A DNA stretch of 64,000 bases from Epiperipatus broadwayi. Its lineage: Eukaryota; Onychophora; Udeonychophora; Euonychophora; Peripatidae. The stretch lies in NCBI GenBank assembly GCA_028023455.1, contig JAQFVV010000510.1, positions 186,001 through 250,000 on the forward strand, in the 5' to 3' direction. Under the pieces are notes generated by a model. It saw only the letters and a list, made by a program, of their open reading frames with translations, did not search any database and had not been told where the DNA came from. Of the stretch, positions 34,943 through 47,690 are shown piece by piece (within the stretch, counting starts at the first letter, position 1; each line of letters begins with the position of its first letter). Position numbers and translations under genes: made by a program.

Positions 34943-36085
34943 TAATAGCTAAATAGCTGAAGTTTTAGTACAGTAACAAGTATTTTCCACAGAGCTTCTT
35001 CTTTCTCAAAATATAAGAATGTATATGGTAAAATTTTAAATCGTTACTTTTTCCTTTGTTATTTTCTCCTCATTCTCAAATTCTATTGGTTGAGAAGTTT
35101 CAAAAAATACTTTATCTCCAATAGCTTTTTCCAAATACTGTTAATTTTCTTTCACACTTTTTATTTATGCTTCTTAAGTCTTTTATAAATATCTCTATAG
35201 CTTCCCTTAGTTATCTCTAGTCATGTTGTTCAATTTTGCCAAAATATGTGTTTTATTAAAATTGATGTCATGATTAGTTAATTTAATGTGTGAATAAATG
35301 ACTGATGAATTAGATTTTTCTCTAACTGCCAAAATGTGTTCTTCCTTTCTTATGTTTATTCTATGATTAGTCTGTCCAATATCTACATCATGACACTCCA
35401 AAGGAATTTTATCTTTAGAGTGTGGAAATACTTCATTAATTTTTTTAAATGTAGTATGAATTGTGTGGATATTATTTTTCTTTAAAACATTACCAATTTT
35501 ATCAATTATATTCCCTTTATGTATGGCAAAACAGTCTTAATTTTTGAAGTATCAAGTTCTTTTTTTTTTTACTATATAAAAAGCCCTATTAATAATCTTG
35601 TGATCAAAATCATTATGAAGAAGCATTTTTTGATAGCATAGATATCTTGGTGAAAATGGCTCTCATCAGAAAATCTCATAGTTCTATCTAACAATGACTT
35701 TGCTATTGAAAATAGTTGTGCTTAATGGTAATGAAAAGAAAAATGTAGATATTTCCCAGTGTGTGTTTGCTTTCTATATATACCATATATAAAAATTTAA
35801 CAATATGATCAGAGATTGCTAAGGGAAGTTATAGAGATTTTTAAAAAGCCTTAGAGCATAAATGAAAAATGTGAATTAAAGAAAATTAATATTATTTGGA
35901 AGAAGCTTCTGAAGGATAAAAAATTTTTAAGACTTTTCAACTAATGGAATTAAAGAATAAGGAGAAAATAATAAAGGAAAAAATAACTATTTTAAATCTT
36001 ACCACACACTTTCTTATGATTTGATAAAGAAGCTCTGAGGAAAGTACTTTCTATTGTACTGAAATGTCAGCTATTTAACTATTAT
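34943..36085 (-). mobile_element. Penelope-like element, family ii, with inverted 3' ends
   Basis: The minus strand reads from about 35730 down: RTMRF-like start, FDHKIINRAFYIVKKK, LDTSKIKTVLPYIKGI, then at 35207-35401 the GIY-YIG endonuclease with DIGQTNHRINIRKEEH and FNKTHILAKLN. The 3' part (34943-35220) appears again inverted at 35815-36085, sharing GAAGAAGCTCTG and TCAGCTATTTA. So the unit has two outward-facing 3' ends and only one coding body. Several frameshifts; reverse transcriptase lost. Confidence 0.8.
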
Positions 36086-36553
36086 ATATATACAAACCAC
36101 AATTTATATATATAATTTGGAATTTATCATTAACTAATTAAAATGTTTTCAAAAACATGTAAATAGTCAAAAATTAGGATGATTTGTTTGTAATATAAAG
36201 TGTTTATCATACCTTTTCATTTTTTATTACTAAGTTCACTTCTAATTAATCAATAAATTTATTAATTATTATTTCAAGTTATTCCATTGAAGTTATTTGA
36301 TACCAGCATAATTTAAATATTGTGTACATGAAAATATGTGTGCAAATATTTATATGGTTCTCTATAGAATTATTTAGATGGTGCTGCAGTAATGAAGGTT
36401 ATCTGTAGAGTCTGCTTGCATTACATACTTTACAAAGATAATGACTAGTTTATTGATGTCCAGTATACTTATAGTACATTGTGGCCCAGAACATTAATGA
36501 TAATCAGCACTGATATAATGATCCCAGAATTTTTTGATATAGAATAACTTTTA
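36086..36553. other. Gene-free AT-rich stretch
   Basis: Nothing recognised. Confidence 0.4.
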
Positions 36554-36567
36554 TAATTATTTAGTAC

Positions 36568-36678
36568 TTTTTTTTTCATATGTCATAGCATCGGCCAGGA
36601 CACGAACCCACAACCATCTGCAACCAACTACTTGCTTGCAAGGCGGTTGCGATGACCTCTCGGCTAACAACACTTGAC
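36568..36678 (-). repeat. tRNA-derived SINE (family 1), copy 1
   Basis: On the minus strand: TAGCCGAGAGG (A box), CCTTGCAAGCAAG, GGTTGTGGGTTCGTGTCC (B box), CTATGACATATG, then an A-tail of nine. It is only about 110 bases, a tRNA-related unit with a short tail and no LINE-derived body. The 15-base duplication AATTATTTAGTACTT lies on both sides (36555-36569 and 36681-36695), showing a real retrotransposition. Oriented against the MCU transcript. Confidence 0.85.
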
Positions 36679-36695
36679 AAAATTATTTAGTACTT

Positions 36696-37463
36696 ATGTC
36701 TATGTATGCATCTTTTGTTTATGCCCCAAGTTTGGCATTGGCTTGATGGTGACTAGCCTAAGATTTTCTAGTATGCATCTTTCAAATTCAGCCACAACAG
36801 TTGACTATTGAATGATGGCTATCATATTCTCATTACTTTTTATTATTTATATTTGATGTGTTGATTATTTGCAGCTTGTACATAGATTTTATTATATTGC
36901 CTGCTATTCATTCTTTGTTAATTTGTTGTGTTCATATTTATTTACTGATATTTATTTTGCATTCAAACCTTGCTAACTCTTTATTTTCAATAGTTACAAT
37001 ATACACACATGCACATAATTGAAAAATTTTATGATAACGTGGATAGCACTTCTGCTCCTATACCTTTGATCTAGATTCAAATCTAATGAAATTTGTATTT
37101 TTTTCTATTTCAAACTAATTCAGAATTTTTTCAGATAATGTCCAATAGTAATTCTAGACCATTTTCCAATCATGGTCAGTAAATGGGTATTTATCTATTT
37201 ATAACTAGAGAACAACAGAAGGAAAGTAAAATCTTGGCAATTAATTAGTCTGGTAAATATTGTCTTTTCTTTTAATGATTTTCTAGAGATGGATATTTAA
37301 GAGAGTTTGTCTTACATTGGACTATTTTGATATTATTTACGTAATGATTAATGAAATTTAAAAAGTCATTGGCATACATATATAAGTAAATATGTTAATA
37401 TTTCATATATCATTTGTTAATAAATGCATGCTTTGTCAATAATTATTTTTAATGTTTTATGTG
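36696..37463. other. Intron sequence upstream of the MCU exon
   Basis: AT-rich and without recognised repeat. Confidence 0.4.
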
Positions 37464-37562
37464 TTTAAACCACTAAACATCACATGATCACTATTCTTTA
37501 TGCTTACACAAACTGTTTACGTAGAGACACTGAGTGGCGCTACTGTATGGAGAGTTTTGCCT
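37464..37562. repeat. Foldback family FB2, internally deleted copy E
   Basis: Outer left arm (TTTAAACCACTAAACATCAC, ATGCTTACACAAACTGTTTA) is joined after 14 bases to the inner right arm (GTGGCGCTACTGTATGGAG, AGTTTTGCC). It ends 92 bases before the MCU exon, close to where branch point and pyrimidine tract must lie. Confidence 0.6.
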
Positions 37563-37654
37563 CTGTGTGTTTTTATATGTTATTGTTGATAATAATACAT
37601 AATAATTTAAAATACAGAATAATTAATTTAATTTTTTTTTTTTTTTTTTTACAG

Positions 37655-37825
37655 AAGTCACTGTTTTTTATCAAAATGGTTTGCCTGTAGTTACTGTTCC
37701 ATTACCATCAAGAAATGAGCGTTGTCGTTTCATACTTAAACCAGTGTCTCATACAGTTGGTAGTTTTCTAGATGATTTAAAGCGAGAAGATAAGGGCATC
37801 GACAGAGTGGCTATCTATAGTACAG
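37655..37825 (+). CDS. MCU: Mitochondrial calcium uniporter (MCU), one internal exon
   Basis: MCU is the pore subunit of the Ca2+ channel of the mitochondrial inner membrane. The exon encodes 56 whole codons, starting VTVFYQNGLPVVTVPLPS, then RNERCRFILKPVSHTVGSF and ending KGIDRVAIYST. It corresponds to about residues 75-130 of human MCU, the first part of the matrix-side N-terminal domain. The Ser of LPSR and the Cys of ERC align with human Ser92 and Cys97, reported sites of phosphorylation and glutathionylation. A 19-T tract and ACAG precede the exon; GTTAGT follows it. It begins with two bases and ends with one base of split codons, the last presumably Asp. The coiled coil, membrane segments and DIME pore motif are encoded elsewhere; no second exon was found in the window. 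The frame is intact, so the gene is probably functional. Confidence 0.93.
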
Positions 37826-38079
37826 GTTAGTGCTTATTTTTTAATGTTGAATTAAAACAATCAGGTCATTTGAAAACTTCACACTTGATTAATCTAATTA
37901 TTGTCATTACTGAGAATAAAAATGTATAACTTCAAAAACATTCTTGTTAGCCAATTAACGATCATTTAAATTCAGCATTTAACAGTCTTAAAAAAATAAT
38001 TCCTATTTATGTACAAAAATAATGAATTTAACTTTTATAATTTGAATTTATACTTTCCTATACAGCATAACATAAGTAT

Positions 38080-38179
38080 TTTTTTTTCATATGTCATAGC
38101 ATCAGCCGAGACACCCGTCTGCAACCAACTACTTGCTTGCAAGGCGGGTGCGATGACCTCTCGGCTAACAACGCTTGAC
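38080..38179 (-). repeat. tRNA-derived SINE (family 1), copy 2
   Basis: Same order of A box, anticodon region and tail as the copy at 36568, with a small deletion that removes the B box part. Flanked by ACATAAGTATTTT (38070-38082, merging with the T-run) and ACACAAGTATTTT (38182-38194), one mismatch. It is in the same orientation as copy 1, and the two bracket the MCU exon. Confidence 0.8.
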
Positions 38180-38194
38180 TAACACAAGTATTTT

Positions 38195-41100
38195 CTAATA
38201 ATTATTTGGTTAATGTCGTTTCTTAAAAATAATGTATTTATTTATATAACTGAAATAGTAAATTAAATGTAAACTTTCCATTATTTAATTTCTAATCGTT
38301 TTCATACTAAAATGTCGCCTGCTAATGTAATTTTTCGATAAAATATTCTTGCGAAAATCTAAAAAATTTTATTCTCTATTAGACTGTTTCAAAAATATCT
38401 TTAATAATAATAATAGGTATTATCAAATTAATGTTGACTCTTGAATAGTAATTTATGACTACAATCTTAATCTCATCTGTGATAAATTATTATAAACATT
38501 ATTTCTAACCAATAACAAAACGTTGTAAAAAATAATAGAAATAAATGACTATAAAGATAAGAAAAAGACACACATTTTTCTTATTAAAAATTGTTAAAAG
38601 ATAATGTTCAAAACATAGAACAATTTTTTATCTAAAGAGATGTATAATCAATAAGTAAAGAATATTATACTTAACTGTATCACTTCAGGTTTTACAAATT
38701 TACACTCATCAATTATGTACCCATGATAAATTCAAGTGGATACTACATTTGATTTTTTATAAATTTAAATATATTTAGCGTAATTTGTGAGTCTTAAATA
38801 TATTTGATCTCAAATTTTTGAAATATACATAATTTAAGTCTTTGTTATGTGAAATTCATGGGTTTAAAATAATCAAAACAATTTTTAATTTTTTTTTAAA
38901 CCTTATGACTGAGTAAAAATATTGATTTAAAAAAAAAATACTAACTGCTGTTGCTGGTTGAATTAATAACAGCTGGGAACAAAAGATTCATTATTAAATT
39001 ATAATAATGTTGAGTGTAATTAAAAAACAAATTCAAGGGCTGGAAAGAACTTTAATTTTAAATGTTAATTGAAAAGTAAAATGGTATAAATTGTCTTTTA
39101 CTCTGCTATATCATCCCCCTCCCTTGAACACAAATTGTCTTGGAAATTTTATCCCATCAAACCATCCATCTATGGTTATCTTAGAATTGACATAAAGGTG
39201 GGGAATTTTATTACCCAACTAAACACAGCACACCTGTTGGGGATGTGTGTGTATATATTGCATATGTGATATGATTTCTGCTGTGTAGTTGATAAGATAA
39301 AGAAATATGAAAAATTGTATTTAAACTGTAAAAGTAACTGTGATTCTCCTAACTTAATAACTGTAACTAATTATAATAAAAATATGTCATTATAGGAACT
39401 GCATATTTGAATTTTAAAAATCAGGAAAGTTACTAAGGAAGCAACTGAAGGTGTTTCCAAAAATTGGTGAAATCCACAAACAAACATGTTTACAAATAAC
39501 AATTGTATTGAATATGAAATTTTAATATGATAATATTTGAATGATTAGATATTTAAATATAGTTTATAAATTTTTTTGTCATGGATATTTTAAAAATTAT
39601 GAAAGTTTAAATTATACATGGACTCTATAAACTTTCTATGTATGGGTAACATTATCAAAGCACCATGGAATTATTGTAATGTAATATTGGAAAGCATTTT
39701 CTATATAATAATTATAATTCAAATTTTATATTTATGTATTTATAAATATTTAAAGTGATTAATTTTTCAAACTTCAGCAAAAGCACCAGGACTTCACTAA
39801 ATTAGAAGTTGCTTGAAATATTTATATCTAAAGTAGATTTAATTTATTTTTAAACATTTAAAGATTTAATCTCACAAACCTATTAAACATAATTGTAATA
39901 ATAAAATATGTATTCTAACAAAATTAATTAAAATCTTTTTGCTAATGTTAAGGTAATTAATTAATTAATATGAGTGAGAGAATGTTAATATTAATATTAC
40001 ATTATAAGAAGTATTATAATATAATATTGAAAGTGTTCTCTGTAGAACAATTACAAGTAAGATTTTACATCTTCATAATAAACAAGTATTTGAATTTGTA
40101 AATTATACATTTTTATTTGAAGCAAAACAAATCTACTTTGGATGTACAGTCAATCTTGATCCATTATTTTTCATGGAGTCAGAATAAATAAATACTACTA
40201 CTAGAAATCTATTAAAAATTATAGATAAGAATAATTTAATGATTATTCACTAAAATATATATAAAATAAAACTCAGGTGTTTGTTTGTATAGAATTTTAA
40301 TATCACAACGATTTCATATGTTATTTAAAAATTTAATGTTAGTATAAAGTATAATGATTAAATTTGCATTTCTTTGCAGTCTATCCTGTATAGAAACACA
40401 AATAGAGATTAGTAGCAGAAAAATAAACTTTTATATAAATATAATTATCTTGTATAAATAAATGTAATAATTGAACAAATATGTGCAATTTAACAGTACA
40501 TAAGTGAAAATTTTTTCAAAATCACTGTATTCAAAAAATATTTTACTGAGCTTGTGAAAATTGTTTATCTCAATTTAAAAATATGATTTTTTTAAAACTA
40601 GAATACTTCCATGAATACTATTGTGTACCTACACAATACAATGTTATATATAGAGCTTGCAAATAAGCTCGTAACAAGCTTTGCAGAATATCCCCAACCC
40701 CAGACTGGTTTCTGATACTGGCGTCCTCAGTGAGGTGCTTAGGATATTCAAGCATTAGATTAAAATATCAGGACAAGCCCAGAACTTTATCTAATAGATA
40801 ACTATTAAGTAAAAACTTTGACATTTTCAGATATCCATATGTCTTCCAATCCAGCTATCTATCTTAAATAGCTATATGGAACTAAACCAAGTTCAGATAC
40901 ACCATATATTAATAGCTTTAGCAATATAAAATCACCAAAGCCTTAATAGTAAAAAAATTAAATTACAAAGAAATCAAGTCATTGTCATATGACCTAATTT
41001 AACAAGCTTGTATTACAAATGTTATATATAATTGCTCACAAATGATATACAATACAATGTATGCAGCCATACTTCGAAAGCTTTTATTTATATTAATGCT

Positions 41101-41580
41101 TCATGAATTTCAATAAAATTTAACTCGATTTTAAGTTCATTTCTCTCCTTCCTTTATTTAAAAGAATATTGTAATGTAGTAGAAATAAAACAGTATTAGA
41201 ACTAAAATATAATAAACTAGAGTAGTAACAGATTATTGCAATGAACTATAATTTAAAATTAACTGCTCATAATCATCTTTGATGAAGCAGTCTTTGCTTG
41301 ATGCATGTAGCAAAATATAGTTTAAGGAATGGTAGATTCGGAGGGTGGGGTATGAACTAATTCTAAGACTAAAAACAGAAATTGATTAACACAGAAAAAT
41401 GATATGTATGGAAATAATGGATTAAAGATTTAGAGTAAATACTTTGAGCATCTTCTCATTTAAAAGTGGAACCTAACAATTGATTCAATGAGTCTTAATG
41501 TTTCATAGTTTACAATTTCACACATTAGCTAATATAAATATTTGAAATGCAGGCACTCTTCTTATACCTGGAGCCTAATT
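38195..41580. other. Long gene-free AT-rich intron stretch
   Basis: No frame or exon of MCU recognised. At 40686-40749 a GC-richer hairpin with perfect 8-base ends (GAATATCC / GGATATTC) encloses GATACTGGCGTCCTCAGTGAG. It looks like part of a dispersed repeat but has no second copy here. Confidence 0.5.
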
Positions 41581-41912
41581 GTAAATATGGGGGATTTAAA
41601 CTCAGACTTTCAAGTACCTATAAACTATCCACACTATCTCATACCACTGATACACCTGACCACACACATGTAGAAAAGATAAATAATCACCAATGTACGT
41701 ATTTTGTGCTAAACCAGCATTCATCAGTTGGTCCAGATTATCATCTCCCGCACACATATATAATCAGTGTTCAGTTTATATTAAGAGAACAAATCTTCGT
41801 ACTTTAATGAACAGGCTTCAGTCTACTCCAAGCTCCAACTCATCAGCCATTCATACCACTGAAAATAGTTGATGGATACTTGAACGTCTGAATTAAAATC
41901 CCCTATATTTAC
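41581..41912 (+). repeat. R1 element, complete single-arm copy with inverted ends
   Basis: The left end GTAAATATGGGGGATTTAAA and the right end, read inwards as GTAAATATAGGGGATTTTAA, are imperfect inverted repeats of about 40 bases. The body matches 30764-31062 and one arm of 1378-1895 (AACCAGCATTCATCAGTTGG; GAACAGGCTTCAG). About 330 bases with no own coding. The frame at 41547-41807 is not conserved in the other copies. Confidence 0.7.
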
Positions 41913-44900
41913 GTTAGGTAATATTTAGATTTAAAATCTTAATTCATATTGTTGTATAAACAGTTCTTTTCAATAGTATTATAGGTAAATAAATAACTGT
42001 GTAAATGGGTAATTAAGAGAAAGGCTAGTAAATAAATAATGACATGCATAATTTGATTCTTATTTTAAAATGGTGATATATTTTATTTAAAATATAATCT
42101 TACTATATATCCAAAATAATTATAATTAATTAGATAATTAATTTCAATGTTATAATCAGATCGGGTGCTATTTTTTTTTTTTATGTTTCTAATGTTAATC
42201 AATAGACAAAAATATAAGTTTTTTCACTAGCAGAAAATTGATCTTAATGATTTTCTTCTTTAGAAAATTTTTTTTTTCATTCTGGAACCGTAAGTAATTA
42301 ACCGATATTATATAACATTGAAATTCATCTCCTTTTTCTATTATTAGGTAATAAGTTTTTTTTTTTTTTTTTGGAATAATAAGAACTGTAAAATTTTTAT
42401 TCCTAACTTTTATTGTCTTTAAGCATATAAGTCTGACAAGTCAAATATTTTTAGCAATCTCAAAAGAGAACCAGATAATTTGAAAACATATATAAGAATC
42501 TGTTTCACAACTGTCTAGCGTTTATAATTTTTTTTTCAAACTTACGTTTTTTTTTTTTTTTTAGAATATAAAAATCATTATTATTACATTTAATTTACAA
42601 GTGTCAAACTTACTCGACCCATAACTTTGACAAGATTATCTCTAGGTAAATATAATAATGCTTATTACTAATTATTTATTAAACTAGAGATTATCTCTAG
42701 CCCAGATATAAACTTTAAACCTTAAAGATTAATATATTTGTTTTAATTAAACACACACACACACACGGACTAATTCAACTTCATTTTTCTTTCGCCAATA
42801 ATATCTTTTATAGATGTACTTAATACTGTTTAGTTCAACTATTTTCCCAGTATAAAAATTTTTGCCTTACATATCTATGCTCAACCAAATAAAACAGACT
42901 ATTATATATATCAACCTGTTTTAATTGCTTTTCCAAATTTCTTTAAAGTTTTAGGAAAATATGTGTTAGTAATAAATGTATTCATTTATATATACATACC
43001 AGATGTACTTGGTTTGTAAAAATCATGTTTTTTTTAATTGATTGCTTTAATTTTTTTTTTTTGTAAGATTTAATATAAATTAAACAAAAGATTTTAAATG
43101 TAAGAATTGTATAATGGCTTGAACGACCATCATTAGGGCAGCAGAATACAAAACTTTCTGCCATCAAACCGTCATTTTTGTAATAATTGGATGCTTTAAC
43201 AATTTTTTTTAAAATATGTAATGTAAACAAAATATTTTAATATTATATAAATAAATTTCTAAATTTTAATGCAGCTAAATTTAAACTTACATTTTTATAT
43301 ATACCTGTTGTATTTTACAAATATATATTTACTGGAATGCCCTCTGAATAAAAAAAATATTTATTTTTTTCGATTTTTCGACAGTGTCACGAACAAATGT
43401 AATCGTTTTTTTAACTTTATTAATAGTTCCCATTTATTAATGTCAGAATACAAAAATGTCAGCATTTGAACCTGTCATTTTTGTAATATTTTTTTTATTA
43501 AATGTAATATTTGTAATTTTTTTTAAATTGGTTGTTTTAACAACTTTTTTTTTTAAGATTTAATGTAAATATATGTTTTATTTATTAAACATTGCTAACA
43601 TTACTGAGTAATAAATATCATTCATTTGAACTATGGAGGATTGACAGACAATGAAAGCATGGAGTACCTTAACGTTGAATTATGAATTGGCATTTGAGAC
43701 TGATTCTGCAGTTATCTGAGAACCTTCACCATGAAATACATACTATATCTCTGTAGTTAAAAGCACTCATACTGGGTTTTTTCCCCATCACTTTTTATTT
43801 AATGGTAGAATTACTTCCTTTACATAAACATAATGGTTTTGAATTTAACACATGACATTGTAAAAACATACATTCACCAATCAGACAACAGAGAAAATAT
43901 GGATTTTATGCATAAGATAGACTGTATATTATAAACAAATATTAAGCATTAAATGTTAATGTGACACAAGAGATGTACTTTAGTAGACTTAAATTTTATT
44001 CAAAATAAAAAATTTTATACTAATTTAAAAATTTTCTTGAAATATATATTTTAATGAGTTATAAAAATATTGCTAATTTGTATAATAAAAATTTATTATG
44101 TAAAAAAATTGAATAGTTAATTGTGTGGAGTCGTGTGATATGCAATGTTTATAAGTCACATGATCTTCAAAGTAATAAATCATTATTAATTTACAAAAAT
44201 GTTAATATAACATAAAATGCATGAAATAATCTATTTAATTATTTTTAAAAATTATTTTGAAAAAAATACCGACATAATTTATCTGTAAATTGAATTTATC
44301 CCTTTTGTATTCATATACAGTATATGTGTATGAAATAGTTTTGCATATGTAGGTGACAATGGTTGGTGAAGTGGGATATAGCTCCTGGAAGAATTGTTAT
44401 TTTCATTTAATTTATGTATGCATTACATTATGCATTATTCAATATGATTTTGTATTAATATTATAACATCCTTAATAATGAGACATTATTTTATAATATT
44501 CAATTATAATTTTAGAAAGACTTATGCTATATTTAAAATCAGGTTAATATACAAATCTCATGCTCTATTCCCAACAACATCAGTGAATGAATACCTAATT
44601 ACTTTCTTACCTTAAGGACCAGGTGGTTTATATATTTTTTACATTTACTGATTTATGAGTGCTGTTTATCTTTGGCTTCTGGAAAAATTGCATTTAATTT
44701 ACATATCCATATGGAGTTGGAATCTATATATAAAATTCAAACTATAAATTTAGCAGGCCATATTACTATTATTGCATGGAATTGTCCACAATGATCTTAA
44801 TCTTCTTAATTTTAATAAGCTTTGACTTATACATTTCAAAAATCACATATATATCCTGAAATATTTTTTTTACTCTGTCATTTCACACTAACAAGCTTTT

Positions 44901-46199
44901 TTGTTTTATATTGTATATTTATTAATTATAAAAGAGTATTTCCAGAAAAATTTGATTATATATATAGTAGTTAAATATTTACAATTTAATAAAATTCTAA
45001 ATTGTTCAGTTTTAGTCATATGTTATTACTTTCACTAGACTTTAAGTCAAATTTGCACATGAGATGTATTTCCAATATCATTGCATAATTCTCACATCTT
45101 AATATTCATGTAATTTATTTCATCAGTCACTTCATTTTCCAATTTATATACAGTTACTTATATTTTATTAATTACCTTTTATGTAGCTGCATAAATAGTT
45201 TTTTTTTTCGGGGGTGGGGGTGGTTGGGGGAGTGGTGGATCTATTTATTAACATTCCTCTTGCAATAAATATGCTTCAAAACAATAAAGTAAAGCCTGGA
45301 AAATCTCTTATGGAAAAATTCCAGATATAGAACCTGGAAGAATCTTTGCATTGGTACTGGGAAACTATTCAAGCCCACCAGAAAGTATTCACAGACTTTG
45401 TATATATTTTTATGGTTTGATTTTGAGATGATATAACTGCCATCAGAATTTTTACCTCTTATAGTTTTTCACATCATATATTGTTTCTTTTATGCTTCTG
45501 ACTATAGTACATGATTTTAAAAAACAGTGAAAAAACTGACAGCTTCTATTCCAATTTTTATTGGAGGGGAAAAGACCATTGAGCCTCCATTCTTATCATA
45601 TACTGAAAGAAGTAAATTATTGTATTAATAATATTATCAGTATATATTGAACTTGTGAACAATTTCTATATTAATATTTTCAGACTTGATAATCTATAAA
45701 ATAATAATAATAATGATGATGATGATGATAATAGTAATACTACTCATATCTTCTTTATATCTGATGACAAAGGCTGACATAAAAATTAAAAATGGAGATG
45801 TCTTTCAACTTCATTAATGGATAATAATCTATGACAGATTTGGAGATTTTATTTTGCATTATATACAAATAATAATTATCAAATTATTTATTACATATGT
45901 TTAGGTATTATTTTTGTGCATAATTTAGCAAATAGGAATTGCAGATTCATTCTCAATAAATTTCAAACTTGTAATTAAGTTCTATTTTAAAACTTACATT
46001 TGAATTGTTTTGCATTAAAAACTGTATTAAGGATTACCAGCAGCAACAGCCATTGCAAAAGAATATTTTATTTTGTAAATGATAGTAGTAATTATAATAA
46101 TAATATACTAGGGGTATGTTATTGATGACTAAACAAACTAATCTGTAAACCACAAATATGTCTTTATCTAGAACATGTTTAACTATTCTGTTTTTAATT
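41913..46199. other. Long gene-free AT-rich stretch with a local T-rich repeat
   Basis: Between 43025 and 43570 a unit of about 45 bases ending in a long T-run then AAGATTTAATGTAAAT-like sequence recurs three times with variation. An (AC)8 run is at 42751-42766 and GAT repeats at 45715-45728. No MCU exon seen. Confidence 0.45.
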
Positions 46200-47040
46200 A
46201 CAAAACTTTCTCAGGCCGAAAGTAAAGAAATTATATTTATGTTTTTCATCTTCTTCTGATAAAAAACTTTTTTTTTACATCTTTAAAATTCATGTATATT
46301 TTTTTTAATATTTTAATTTTTTAAAAAAATCAAAAGATGTCATGATAATTGAATAAGTGGGTGTCTTTTATGGGGTTGGTGATATCAAACTTTGCAAGAT
46401 TACTTTGAGAAAATATTACTATGGTCTAAAACTTGATATTTTGGAAAGTTTATAATTGTTTTTGTATCATAATTGTGTAATAATTATTAGAAGTCACAAA
46501 TTTATATTATTACATATTTATTTTTTATACAAATAATTTTTTTGGAATATAAAAGAATATATTATTCTGTGTAATGTTACCATAGAGATTAAGGTCATAG
46601 GAAATGCAACTGTCTAGATATGTTGCCACTTCAACAGTCTGTTATGACATTTAATGATATTATAAAAATTAAGAAAAAATTTTAAACTTTTAAAGCATAA
46701 ATTGGTAGATTTACTAGATATTAAAAATAACCCATTCAGATTTTAAACAAATATCAAACAAAGAAGATTTTGTTCATTTTGCAAATTGAATCTACTTCAC
46801 CTCAAATTTGATTGACATAGCAGCACTTTGTTTTGATTAAAATATAATTTTTAAAATAATTCTGAAAATCAAGTGTGAAATCATTTTTTAAAATTTATTT
46901 AATTTCTAAATAAAAATATCTATCAAATGAGGTAAAATTTATTATATTCTGATAAATAATAATGGCTTAATATTAAAGTTAAAGTTTAATGTTTAAATTT
47001 AGTGAAAACAAAGAAATCTGTCAGAATGTTAGCATAGTGC
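46200..47040 (+). repeat. Dispersed repeat X, uninterrupted copy
   Basis: Colinear with the minus strand of 57960-57218 followed by 56417-56260. Shared blocks include TTTAAAATTCATGTATATTT, AAAGCATAAATTGRTAGATT, GAGGTAAAATTTATTATRTT and AAGAAATCTGTCAGAATGTT. About 840 bases, no coding frame. The match shows that the other copy was split later by a PLE. Nature unknown. Confidence 0.7.
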
Positions 47041-47245
47041 AAAAAGAGTTCATCATTACTCTGTTTATTTAATATTTTGAGATGCTGTCTTTTAACAGTT
47101 TTTTACAGTAAACATTTCTTTCTAAAAAAATTTAATATCTTATTTAATTGAAGTTTTCACTTCTATCTTCAGTATATTTTCCAATAAATAAAATCAAAAT
47201 TGCATTTATCTCGAGTTTTTTTTTTAGATATTTTTTACAATGTAA

Positions 47246-47690
47246 TTAGAATCTGAATCTCCCATGAAAACTGTGCTCAAGCTCATCATACAATGTTTTA
47301 TTAGATAAAGCTTGTCTGATCCAATGAGAATGGGTATTACATCTAGCAAGATGGGAAATATATTGATCAGATTTATGATCTTGCCATAGTATCACTGTAA
47401 TTTTATGGAACATCCTTAAATGAAATTTTTCTAATATGTTGATTGGAAATCCATGTTTTTCTTCCATACAATAAATTGGATAAAATAACAGTTCTTACAA
47501 TAATTATATCACTGTGGTGAAATACCTTACTTTTTAACTTGTTAAAGGCAGCAGCAGGAGTTTGGAGTCTCTGTTGCACCTCAACATTTATGTCTGCCTT
47601 TTTATTAAAAATATTAAGATATTTAAATTGATTCACATTTTCCCCTACTACTATGCTGATAAAAGATTTAGGTTTTTAAATATCAATTAC
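47246..47690 (-). pseudogene. Non-LTR retrotransposon remnant, C-terminal part
   Basis: Minus-strand readings FKYLNIFNKKADINVEVQQR, AAAFNKLKSKVFH, TVILSNLLYGRKTW, then LEKFHLRMFHKI, WQDHKSDQ and ARCNTHSHWIR follow the order seen after the RT palm in many LINEs of the endonuclease-reverse transcriptase type (FKYLGS, LLYGCETW, LRRI.GI.WQD). Frameshifts and stops throughout. Confidence 0.75.

Noticed and set aside
37484-37690. Open frame of 68 codons starting before the MCU exon
   Set aside because: It crosses the acceptor and reads the exon start in the wrong frame; the splice sites and family match define the exon instead.
40686-40749. Possible hammerhead on the minus strand (CTGAGGA ... GAAAC within a hairpin)
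   Set aside because: Stem II does not pair, and the bases next to the core do not form stem I; only the outer 8-base ends match.
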